The notes below the pieces were generated by a model. It was given only the letters and a program-made list of their open reading frames with translations, was not told where the DNA came from and did not search any database. Of a stretch of DNA of 64,000 nt, positions 25,857-34,400 are shown one piece after another. The DNA lies in assembly GCF_023973165.1 (NCBI RefSeq), contig NZ_CP099547.1, positions 1,674,001 to 1,738,000 of the forward strand. The letters are read 5' to 3'. Within the stretch, counting starts at the first letter, position 1; every line of letters starts with the position of its first letter. This DNA comes from Arcanobacterium pinnipediorum (GTDB lineage Bacteria > Actinomycetota > Actinomycetes > Actinomycetales > Actinomycetaceae). The translations under genes and the position numbers were made by a program.

Positions 25857-25956
25857 GCATATTCACCAGCAATCGTCTTGGCGAGAAACCGTGCAGATAT
25901 TGCTGTACGTTTATTCACAGAGGTACTATGATGTCATATCAAGCAAAGGAGCGATT

Positions 25957-26334
25957 ATGACCACCACCGAAGCCACTCGCGAATGGGAACTATGGGACGC
26001 CCAAGAATTAGCTTCTCTAATTGACGGATTCCCCATTCCATCTCTTGAACAATTACAAGAGATTCAACCCGGTGATATCGTCAAGCTGGTTTTTGGTCTG
26101 ACCGATCCAGAAACTGATATCGCCGCAGAACGCATGTGGGTGATTGTCAATGAGCTTGCTGGAACTGGTTTCATCGGCACGCTTGATACCGACCCTGAAG
26201 TTATTGAGTCCTTAACTGCCGGCGATGAAATTCACTTCGACGCCAGCCACGTTATTGAGATTTTCGACGAAGATGCACCGCAAGGTAGCGCAGGTGGATG
26301 CGGTGGCAACTGTAATTGCACCTGCGGGCAATAG
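25957..26334 (+). CDS. DUF2314-like protein with Cys-rich tail
   Basis: The 125-residue cytosolic protein resembles the DUF2314/YegJ pattern: IPSLEQLQEIQPGDIVKLVF, then AERMWVIVNEL, then GFIGTLDTDPEVIESLTAGD and IHFDASHVIEI. It ends with GGCGGNCNCTCGQ, four Cys in eleven residues, which could bind a metal or be a lipid or redox site. The start at 25957 follows AAGGAG; a longer frame opening at 25855 is not used because it would run through the preceding hairpin and promoter. Function is unknown. Confidence 0.75.
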   Translation: MTTTEATREWELWDAQELASLIDGFPIPSLEQLQEIQPGDIVKLVFGLTDPETDIAAERMWVIVNELAGTGFIGTLDTDPEVIESLTAGDEIHFDASHVIEIFDEDAPQGSAGGCGGNCNCTCGQ

Positions 26335-26357
26335 CCGTTAGCTACATGCCACGATTC

Positions 26358-26825
26358 TCAGGCAACCAAACCTGAGATAGTACGGTAAAGCGCCGCAGCA
26401 GTTTGAGCTGGATATTGCGCTTGAGAATTGGGAATCGTCGTCGTTATCGTTGCACTTAGCGCAGGTACACCACGAAATTCTTTAGCTCGCAACGCACGGA
26501 AATAAGTATCTGAACGCAACGCGAACATCTGTGCCAGCGACGGTTTCCACTGGGCAGATAACGCAACAATGGCCGCTACCCGCTGCTGGCGTGCCCGGTA
26601 AAAACCACCAGCGCCCACCACACTTAGACCCTGACTAACCACAACAATTTGCTCAGATGAAACACTACGCGCATCGGCGTCGATAACATCGAAAATCTCA
26701 TCTGCACTTGCACAGCGGGATAGATCAGGGGCCGCGATAGCCCACGCAGGCGGAAGATGGTCGGCGACCTCCCTCCAATCCATATAGGATTTTCCCGGGG
26801 CGTGCAAGAAAACTATCGTCGTCAC
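26358..26825 (-). CDS. Short alpha/beta-hydrolase-like protein, probably inactive
   Basis: The 155-residue protein begins like an alpha/beta hydrolase (TIVFLHAPGKSYMDWREVADHLP) and has the nucleophile-elbow region as VVVSQGLSVVGAGGF. Aligned to the usual GHSxGG, the Ser position becomes Gly. It is about half the normal length and lacks obvious Asp and His. It starts with GTG two bases after the SepX/GlpR stop without its own ribosome site, so it is translationally coupled. It could be a binding or scaffold protein, or a decaying gene. Confidence 0.6.
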   Translation of the reverse strand: MTTIVFLHAPGKSYMDWREVADHLPPAWAIAAPDLSRCASADEIFDVIDADARSVSSEQIVVVSQGLSVVGAGGFYRARQQRVAAIVALSAQWKPSLAQMFALRSDTYFRALRAKEFRGVPALSATITTTIPNSQAQYPAQTAAALYRTISGLVA

Positions 26826-26827
26826 TG

Positions 26828-27790
26828 TTATGCTCGACGTCGAGATAGCAGTGCGTCAAGCATTGACCCGCCACCTAGAACATCATCACGCGAATCTGCG
26901 CCATTAGCCGATTGGTCTGCACTGTGCGCCTGGCCTACCAGACCATCTCCGATGCGTTCGTGCAAGCGGCGCGGACGGAATGGCACATTAGCATCTGAAA
27001 CATTTTGGGCAAGATTTTCCGCACTGTTCCCAGCTACGGATTTCAACGTGTACGACGGCGTCGCCGGAACAGCGAGCGCAGCTGTGCGGGCATCGATTTC
27101 TGCGCGCGTCATCTTACGCACACCTTGCCCAGCTTTGTGTTCTGCAGCAACCTGGACTTCATCGACTTTTTCGTCGATATCCGAGGCGATCGTAACTTCT
27201 GCAGGAGAAGGGCTTTGCACTATCGGCTGCTCACTTGGTTGGGTCTGCTTAACTGCCACGCCCGGGCGGGAATGAACACGTAAAATCTTAGCCGCATGCG
27301 CGATTCGCTTTGCGTCTTCTTGGTCTGCTTTAAGCATCTCGTTAATGACGTAGCCAAACCCAGCGAAGTAGAGTGCAACAACGCTGGTTGCAACTATTGC
27401 TAGCACAGACGAAAGGCTGGTTAGCCACACCGCAAGCCAGGTGGTGACTGCGACGGCAAGGAGCAGGATGCCGATGGTCATGCCACGCATTTGGCGAGCG
27501 TGGCGAGTAGCCATTCGAGCGCGTGCCCGAGATCGATCTCTAGCGACGCGCCGTAACTGTTCACTCGTTAATGCTGGTGTCATGATTCGCTCCGTTAAAA
27601 AAATTCTGCCATGGGCCGGTGAGGCTGGAGATGGGGAAAAAGTAGAGTCATCGAGTAGTCGCAGATCTTCTGCAAATCGATCATCTATGTGTGCATCCGC
27701 TGAAACTTCACATGAACGTAAAGCTTGTGGGACGAGATAGATGAGCAGAAAAATAGCTGCAACTGCAACTCCAACTCCTCCAAAACCCAT
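26828..27790 (-). CDS. sepX: SepX/GlpR-family divisome membrane protein
   Basis: The 320-residue protein opens with a membrane segment and the family pattern YLVPQALRS...DDRFAEDLRLL, which recalls SepX of Streptomyces and GlpR of Corynebacterium. Two further membrane segments lie near 105-150, then a charged cytoplasmic tail ending in GGSMLDALLSRRRA. In Corynebacterium, GlpR is the membrane receptor of the gephyrin-like Glp and both act at the septum with SepF/FtsZ. The Glp/MoeA-type gene is 104 bases upstream on the same strand, which supports the call. The name GlpR here has nothing to do with the glycerol repressor. Confidence 0.8.
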   Translation of the reverse strand: MGFGGVGVAVAAIFLLIYLVPQALRSCEVSADAHIDDRFAEDLRLLDDSTFSPSPASPAHGRIFLTERIMTPALTSEQLRRVARDRSRARARMATRHARQMRGMTIGILLLAVAVTTWLAVWLTSLSSVLAIVATSVVALYFAGFGYVINEMLKADQEDAKRIAHAAKILRVHSRPGVAVKQTQPSEQPIVQSPSPAEVTIASDIDEKVDEVQVAAEHKAGQGVRKMTRAEIDARTAALAVPATPSYTLKSVAGNSAENLAQNVSDANVPFRPRRLHERIGDGLVGQAHSADQSANGADSRDDVLGGGSMLDALLSRRRA

Positions 27791-27894
27791 GCTTTAACGG
27801 TAGTAAATACCTTAGCTAAAGCGGATATCTCTCAATGGTGTGTTGCGTATTTTGCTCGACAATTCGGGCATCAGTCTCACGTGTATCACCACTA

Positions 27895-29106
27895 TTAGCG
27901 ATCTAACACTTCGCAGATGAGTTCATCGCCAACTGCAACCTCGGTTTTATCCTCCGGTACGATCGCCAAACAATTCGCCGCCGATAATGCAGTTATAAGT
28001 GGACGACGCGGATCACCGGTAGGTTCAAGCTGGTAACCATCACGTGGATTGCCCAACACTTTAGCTCGAACAAATTCGCGCTGCCCGCGTGGCGACTCCC
28101 AACCACGCAAAACTCGGGCTCGAATCGATTGGCGATGAATATGAGAATGGCCTGCCATCTTTCGCAACGAAGGACGAATAAAGACTTCAAAATTCGTCAA
28201 TGCCGAAACCGGATTACCGGGTAGACAATACACCACAGTGTTTCCGATTCTGCCAACCCCAAGTTGACGCCCAGGCGACATAGCCACATTGTCAAAACGC
28301 ACATCACCAAGCTGATGCATCACATCTTTGACCGTATCACCACCGCCATAGGACAAGCCGCCAGTAGTGATGATGATGTCAGCTCGCACTAGTTGATCTT
28401 CAATCATGTCACGCAACTGCCGAGCATCATCAGACACCGAGCCCACCCGGAAAACGTCGCCATCAGCATCACTGACCGCAGAGGCAAGGGCGTGTGAGTT
28501 AGCATCAAAAACACGCCCCCGGCGAGCCTGGGTTCCAGGTTCTTGGAGTTCATCGCCAACCGACATAATAACAACCCGAGGGCGCGGATGAACCATAACT
28601 CGCGAATGACCCGCAGATGCCAGCATAGCCACCTGCCGAGATCCAATACGCACCCCAGCCTGCAAAATAATAGAACCAGCCTGCAAATCTTCAGCTTGCA
28701 TGCGAATATTGGCTCCCGGTTCAACTCCGGAACTAATCAGCACCTCAGCTCTGGCTTGATCAGTTGATTCAATAGGAACAACCGCATCAGCATTCGATGG
28801 CATCGGAGCACCCGAGGAGATACGCATGCACGCGCCCTCAATAATGCTTTGCGCATCGGTAGCGTCTGCACGTATCTCGCTGATAACTGGAAGTTTCACC
28901 GGCTGGGCCGCGCTCGCACCGAAAACATCAGCTGCACGCACCGCATATCCGTCACGTCCGGCAAGGTTAGTAGCTGGTAAATCTACTAAGGATCGAACGT
29001 TATCTGCAAGAATCGTCCCTACCGCATCATGCAACGTAACAGTAAAGGCAGGCAGGGGTGAAACAATTGCGAGACAATCAGCAAGGTGATCGGCAACGGA
29101 CTTCAT
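27895..29106 (-). CDS. glp: Glp/MoeA-type gephyrin-like protein
   Basis: The 403-residue protein has the MoeA fold: NLAGRDGYAV (usual DGYA motif), MRISSGAPMPSNADAVVP, TTGGLSYGGGDTVKDVM (where MoeA usually has SGGVSVG), and YCLPGNPVSALTNFEVF. MoeA inserts molybdenum into molybdopterin, but no other cofactor gene is in the window and its neighbour is SepX/GlpR. I therefore favour the divisome protein Glp, with a classical MoeA role as the alternative. The ribosome site is GGAGG. The 5-FTHF cyclo-ligase gene is divergent. Confidence 0.82.
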   Translation of the reverse strand: MKSVADHLADCLAIVSPLPAFTVTLHDAVGTILADNVRSLVDLPATNLAGRDGYAVRAADVFGASAAQPVKLPVISEIRADATDAQSIIEGACMRISSGAPMPSNADAVVPIESTDQARAEVLISSGVEPGANIRMQAEDLQAGSIILQAGVRIGSRQVAMLASAGHSRVMVHPRPRVVIMSVGDELQEPGTQARRGRVFDANSHALASAVSDADGDVFRVGSVSDDARQLRDMIEDQLVRADIIITTGGLSYGGGDTVKDVMHQLGDVRFDNVAMSPGRQLGVGRIGNTVVYCLPGNPVSALTNFEVFIRPSLRKMAGHSHIHRQSIRARVLRGWESPRGQREFVRAKVLGNPRDGYQLEPTGDPRRPLITALSAANCLAIVPEDKTEVAVGDELICEVLDR

Positions 29107-29197
29107 ATTTTTTCCTCCGATTTTGATGTATTTCTAGTTTATCTGCTCCGCGCTAAAGGTTGCCCATCTTATTGAACTTTCGTGGAAGAATGAACCT

Positions 29198-29812
29198 ATG
29201 AACTCGGCACTGACATTACCCGATACATCCGGTATGGATATCGAAGAAGCAAAGCAGGCCGTTCGCGCACTGATTCGCGAGCGGCGCAAGAGCAGAGCAC
29301 ACCAGTTTTCGTCCGAATGGGTTGAACCGGTTCTGCAATTTACTGACGGTCTCGACGTCGTCACATGCTACGTCTCCTTACCCGACGAACCTCCTACCGG
29401 GCCAGTCCTCGACGCGTTAGCGGCAGCCGGGAAAACGATTTTGCTCCCGAAACTTGGCCCTGGCCTGACGCGAGCCTGGGCAGAATACCGCGGGAAATCA
29501 GATTTAGCTCAGCTCGCTCCGGGCCGTCCGCTTGAACCATCGGGCCCAGCGTTACCCCAAGACGTCTTAGCCGACGTCGATGCCATGGTTATCCCCGGAC
29601 TTGCGATTTCTGCGTCGGGCCAACGTATGGGGCAAGGCGGAGGCTGGTATGATCGCGTCCTCAAAACTGATAACCTCACTAGTCGAATTGGCCAAATGGT
29701 TTTTCCGTGGGAATTTTTCACCACCGACCTGCCACAAAATGAGTTAGATGTTCTCATCCCCTACGTCCTCCTTCCCTCCGGCTGGAGTGCTACCGCCGCA
29801 TCAAGAAACTGA
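29198..29812 (+). CDS. 5-formyltetrahydrofolate cyclo-ligase
   Basis: The enzyme uses ATP to turn 5-formyl-THF into 5,10-methenyl-THF. The 204-residue protein has the basic N-terminal segment ALIRERRKSRAHQF for substrate phosphate contact, the AMVIPGLAIS segment and the ATP-binding MGQGGGWYDRVL. GGAAG lies 10 bases before the start. The gene is divergent from glp, as in mycobacteria, where this gene, galU and moeA form a conserved cluster. Confidence 0.93.
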   Translation: MNSALTLPDTSGMDIEEAKQAVRALIRERRKSRAHQFSSEWVEPVLQFTDGLDVVTCYVSLPDEPPTGPVLDALAAAGKTILLPKLGPGLTRAWAEYRGKSDLAQLAPGRPLEPSGPALPQDVLADVDAMVIPGLAISASGQRMGQGGGWYDRVLKTDNLTSRIGQMVFPWEFFTTDLPQNELDVLIPYVLLPSGWSATAASRN

Positions 29813-29930
29813 CACCTCTCTACTACGCCACACCCTTTCACCTCTTTGCGGTGGCTTTTGGCAAACTCGCGGCAACGCTCATCGCTTCGCAGTGGCAAAA
29901 ATCTGGGTGTGATCTACTTATTTTCCACAC

Positions 29931-30118
29931 TAATGTTCCATTGAGATTTATCCACAAGAAGCGGCGCACTGGCCGGAAGCCTACCTAGAAATTGGCACAA
30001 TCAATACATGCCTACTTCAATCTCAACTTACCGCCGTTTTCGAGCTACGCTGTGGCGCTGGCGCTGGGTGACAATCCTGGTGTTCACAACACTAATAGCG
30101 CACAACGTTTTATCCACA
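29931..30118 (+). other. Cluster of DnaA boxes
   Basis: Perfect DnaA boxes TTATCCACA lie at 29948-29956 and 30110-30118, and a one-mismatch box TTTTCCACA at 29931-29939. Two are in the intergenic space upstream of the SAF gene and one is inside it. No dnaA, dnaN or AT-rich unwinding region is near, so this is not obviously the origin. Confidence 0.5.
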
Positions 30119-30667
30119 ATAACGTTGACGAACCAGCCTCGTTACCCGGCAGTTGTGGCGTCAGCCGATCTACCGGCTGGCCACGAATTATCAGCAGATG
30201 ATGTGGAGACCAACCTCGTACACGATCTCTTACCCGACATGGCCACCGATCCGGCAGATCTCGTCGGATTTCACCTTCTAACGCCTGTGTCTTCCGGAGC
30301 TGCGATCGGGAAGAATCAGGTGCTCTCCCCTGAGGTTCTAGCTAAACCGCGCCCTGGTTTCGTCATAGCTCCGGTATTGCTTGCTGATACTGGCGGACTA
30401 TCTATGCTACAAACGGGAAGCTACATTGACTTGTTCGCACCTGCCCCCGATAGCTTTGGTGAGGGAAGTGGCGAAGCGGAGCTGATTGCGCGCCATATTC
30501 GAGTTGCCGGAGTTGCCCAAAGCACTGGAGAATCAACTTTCTTCCGTGACATGCCCGACACCATGAGGTTCTTCTTAGAAATACCTGACTCAACAGTTAA
30601 AGTAATTCTGGGCGCCGGGACGCGCACTCCACTATTAGCAGTGCTTTCCCATACGCCTAGTGAATAA
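30008..30667 (+). CDS. SAF-domain membrane-anchored protein
   Basis: The 219-residue protein has a basic N-terminus, one membrane segment (about 18-38) and an exported SAF domain: PAVVASADLPAGHELSADDV is the typical opening seen in RcpC/CpaB and flagellar chaperones. The C-terminal part fits a CpaB-like beta domain. In related actinomycetes an SAF protein sits between the 5-FTHF cyclo-ligase and mscL, as here. No pilus genes are adjacent. No strong ribosome site is visible. Function is unknown. Confidence 0.75.
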   Translation: MPTSISTYRRFRATLWRWRWVTILVFTTLIAHNVLSTITLTNQPRYPAVVASADLPAGHELSADDVETNLVHDLLPDMATDPADLVGFHLLTPVSSGAAIGKNQVLSPEVLAKPRPGFVIAPVLLADTGGLSMLQTGSYIDLFAPAPDSFGEGSGEAELIARHIRVAGVAQSTGESTFFRDMPDTMRFFLEIPDSTVKVILGAGTRTPLLAVLSHTPSE

Positions 30668-30709
30668 CACTTGTATCAAGTTAGCCCAGCTATTTTTCAA
30701 GGAACCTAT

Positions 30710-31087
30710 ATGCTCAAAGGATTTAAGGACTTCATCAACCGCGGCAATGTGGTTGAACTCGCCGTAGCCGTCGTCATCGGCGCAGCTTTTTCTCCCGTGA
30801 TCTCCTCACTAACTGAAAAAGTCATTATGCCGTTGATCTCAGCACTCTTCGGCCAACCCAAGTTCGATCACATCGGCGAATTCCATATCGGCCAAACAGC
30901 AATCCAGCCTGGATTCTTCCTCACCGCTGTCGCTAACTTCATTATCGTCGCGGCCGCTATCTATTTCGCAGTTGTTATGCCGATGAACGCCCTCAAAGCA
31001 CGCAAGAAAGTCGAACCTGAAACCACACCGCCCGCACAAGATATTCAACTACTAACTGAGATTCGTGACTTGCTCGCACACAAATAA
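30710..31087 (+). CDS. mscL: Large-conductance mechanosensitive channel
   Basis: MscL opens when the membrane is stretched and releases solutes during osmotic downshock. The 125-residue protein has MLKGFKDFINRGNVVELAVAVVIGAAFSPVI, i.e. N-terminal helix and first membrane helix, a periplasmic loop, and the second helix FFLTAVANFIIVAAAIYFAVV, followed by the C-terminal helix LLTEIRDLLAHK. The start at 30710 follows AAGGAACC; the frame opens earlier, at 30671, without support. Confidence 0.96.
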   Translation: MLKGFKDFINRGNVVELAVAVVIGAAFSPVISSLTEKVIMPLISALFGQPKFDHIGEFHIGQTAIQPGFFLTAVANFIIVAAAIYFAVVMPMNALKARKKVEPETTPPAQDIQLLTEIRDLLAHK

Positions 31088-31096
31088 AAACACACG

Positions 31097-31170
31097 CCAC
31101 TCGTTACTGACTGAGGCCAACTATCCCGGCCTAACTGGGCTAACTACCCCAGCTCAGTAACGAGTGTGGC
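31097..31170. terminator. Bidirectional terminator after mscL
   Basis: CCACTCGTTACTGA and TCAGTAACGAGTG form the outer stem of a longer structured region with internal GGCC and TGGG hairpins. It separates two convergent transcripts. Confidence 0.6.
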
Positions 31171-31183
31171 ACGAAAATAAACG

Positions 31184-31408
31184 TTACAGCTTTCCAAAGT
31201 GCGGCGGGATATTTTCTAAAAGTTGTCTCTCGTGGGCATCTAGAGCCTGCCCAGTGCGAACTTGAATCGGCTCGACCTTAGGCAAAATCGTCCGCGCATC
31301 TGATATATGTACAGCCTCTTCTGGCGTAGTAATCTCACCATTAGCGAGCCGTTGCGCATCTACTCGCGACAAGCGAACCACGCGACGAGATTTTTTATTC
31401 CCCGTCAC
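31184..31408 (-). CDS. Small hypothetical protein coupled to the helicase-like gene
   Basis: The 74-residue basic protein starts MTGNKKSRRVVRLSRVDAQRL and ends LLENIPPHFGKL. I do not recognise a family. The GTG start at 31408 is chosen for the GGGAG six bases before it; this places the start 14 bases inside the end of the large helicase-like gene, so the two are translated together. The close coupling suggests a shared function. It is the last gene before a terminator. Confidence 0.6.
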   Translation of the reverse strand: MTGNKKSRRVVRLSRVDAQRLANGEITTPEEAVHISDARTILPKVEPIQVRTGQALDAHERQLLENIPPHFGKL

Positions 31409-34400
31409 GGGCAACTCCCATCCGTCGCACGATATTAGCCAACACACGTTCGATCTGGCTACCGCGACGCAACGCTAATTCATGGCGAACCTCGGTGACG
31501 TACTGCGTTACGTTACGCTCAATTCCGTCTGAGGCAATCCAGGTGATGAGATCTTCGAGCTCGTTATCTGTATAGCCAGCAATCTGTAACCCCGGCATGA
31601 TCGCTGGGCGTTGGCCGCGCGCTCTGGCTACAGAACCATTGCCCGTAGTGGAATGCGGTAGCGGTGAGTCCTGATCTTCTTCTCCATTCGAGTGCACTAA
31701 GCCAGTAGCAGACGGCTCATGTAGGAGATCAGTTGCGGCATAAACCAAGTCAATGACGCGTTGTGCTTCACCTTGCGGATCGACGAATAGCGACGTCGAA
31801 AAAGTTTGGTAAACAGCCCATCCATGAGCTTCCAGCGTCGCAAAGCGATGCCGATCGCGCCGGCGAATAGACTCTATCTGAGTGTAGTCATTATCGTCAT
31901 ACATCACAGCCACAGCCCATTGATCACGAATCTTGGGATGCCCCACAACCAACGGAATACGCCATTGGCCACTGCCAACATTTGCTCGTGTCACGAAACC
32001 AGCAGCTTCGATCCGCTGTGCCAAATCTGCTAAAAGCGGCGCTACCTCCTGTGAATCATCCGTGATCATGCTTTGGCTATGGTAGCCACCAGCTTCGGAT
32101 AAAAGATCTGCTAGCAGTCGCGGACCTGGAGTTGTCACTCTGTTAAATGAAATCTCGCCCGGAGCGATGGAAGAAATGATGGTCATCGAAGCACGGGCAG
32201 CTTCAATTGCGTCAATCATCCCGGCAAAACCTGCCGGAGTCGATAACATGCCAAATGAATGCAGCACGCGTCCGTGAACGGTCTTGCCATAGCCAACTGA
32301 AAGAATCACATGGTCACGGCGAATTCCACTAGCGGCCATAATATCGACTACCACAAACGGTTCGCCGTTGTGCCCACTATACAATTGAGAAAGTTCTGCA
32401 GAATGGGTGCCCACATGCCGCAAGGCATCACGTATCCGCTGTGCATGTGTGGACGAGACTGTGATAACAGCGAGCGATTCATCTGGGCGATCCATCGCAT
32501 GAGAAAGAATTGCTTCAACAACAGCATCTACTTCGACTTTTGGCGCCACTACGGCTCCGTTGCCAGAAGCACTCGGAACTCCGCGTCCGTCAACAACAAC
32601 CAGTTTCGATTTCTCGGATCGGGAAACGGATGGAATATCTACTAAGACATCATCATAGCCATGGTTGCGTAACGTCCGAATCGACAAGTCGTCTAACTTT
32701 ATCCGATTTGCCGGCAATTGGCGTACTGGCAGGACTGCCGATAACGCACGCATAACACCATTTTCGCGCTCAACAAACTGCGCACGGCGTACATCTCCCA
32801 TGGCGACGACTTGCCGGCCACGAGTCATTGACGACGCAACTGAAGCAACAGTAGCATTATCGGAAATATCCATCATCACCACATCAACCCACGGCATGGG
32901 CGGGATGAATTCAGCAGCGATAGTTGCCGGGACGATCCAGATCGGTCGCGCTACCTGGACCAGTCGCTGATAGGTTGCAATAACATCGCGCAGCACTGAC
33001 ACTCCACTGGAAGCCAACATGCTATCGAGTTTCAACGTATCGTTGCGACGATCGATCATAAGACTACGCGCGTTATTAACTACCGCAAATTTTACCGGAC
33101 CAGCCATTGACTCGCAGTGCACCGTATCCAAATCACGGAAAGCTCGTAAGAGCCGCGACAGATCCTGTGGGCCAAGATGAGCCAACGACGTCGAGTGCAC
33201 AATGAGTTGTTCAAAAACAGAAGACCAGTATGCCAGTTCGAACTCTGCTTCGATACTTTCTGCACGCACCGCGCGCGCAATCATATCGTCGAGGAATCTT
33301 CCTAGACCACGACTGCGCAACTCATTGAGCGCCGCATTGCGTTCGGGCAAGATCGCCATATGTGGCGCATCAGTTGCCAAGTGAGCGATACGCTCTTCGA
33401 GCTGGGCAAACTCCAACGAAAAGAAGTTCTCTCCACCAAGATGCTCAGAAAGGAAATCAAGATCAGCAAATAGTTCGGCACTTGTGGAACGGATTTGATT
33501 CAATCCTTGAGGCAACTGTGGCCATCCACCCTCGGCAGTGTATCGGCGCCAAGTCTCCCTACGTTCTTGGACTTTGAGGAGCTCGGCGTGCAGATCCTTA
33601 ACCACAACACCTGGGCGAATCAAATCCTGGGCCTGCTTTTTGAACCTACGACGCTCCGAACCACGCATGGAATACCCATTGGCTTCCCGCCACTGGCGCG
33701 AAGCACTCGCAATAACCATGTCCATTGCTGAGGTTTCAAAAATCTGGGGTAAGAAAATGTCGAGAGACTGCGAAATACCGTCAAGAACCTCGATTTGTTC
33801 GCGCCACTGACTCACGGTATCTGCCTGGCGCAACCCGGTTTCTCCCGCTGCACGCGAGGACTGCGCAACAACTGCTGGTATTGAGATTTCATGGAGCCGG
33901 CGCACTGCATCCAAAGCCTGGTTACCTAGCGCAGGATCGGCAATATCAGTTGTATTCCAGGCAGAATGTGCAACCTCAGGATCGAAGGCATGCCGGTGCC
34001 CAGCAGTAGTCAAAAGTTCGTAGATCGATTCCAGATTCTCTCCCGAGATCTCATCTAGCGTCTGAGCGTCGAAGCGCACTTTCGTCACTGGAGCATGATT
34101 ACCTTGGGTGGAAGCTGCAAGTTTTTCCAACAAGTCATAAACCGACACACCCCAGTGCGGATCGACGTCATGCAACTCGTACATGAAGGTTTCGAGTTCG
34201 GTGCGCACGCGCATGAGTTCTGTACGGCGTTCGAGTGTTTCATCGGTTGGCAGATCGGGGCGTTCTACACGCATGCCGGTGCGTAACCGCATGGGGATTG
34301 CTTCGACGTCGGAAAAATCGGCAACCAGCGAGCCCAGACCGCGGCGATCAAGTTCCGCCACTAGTTGCGCTGCGCTTGATGCTCGCGATGGGACGACGAT

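Noticed and set aside
29931..30118. Replication origin
   Set aside because: Only three boxes, no dnaA, dnaN, rpmH or AT-rich unwinding region nearby.
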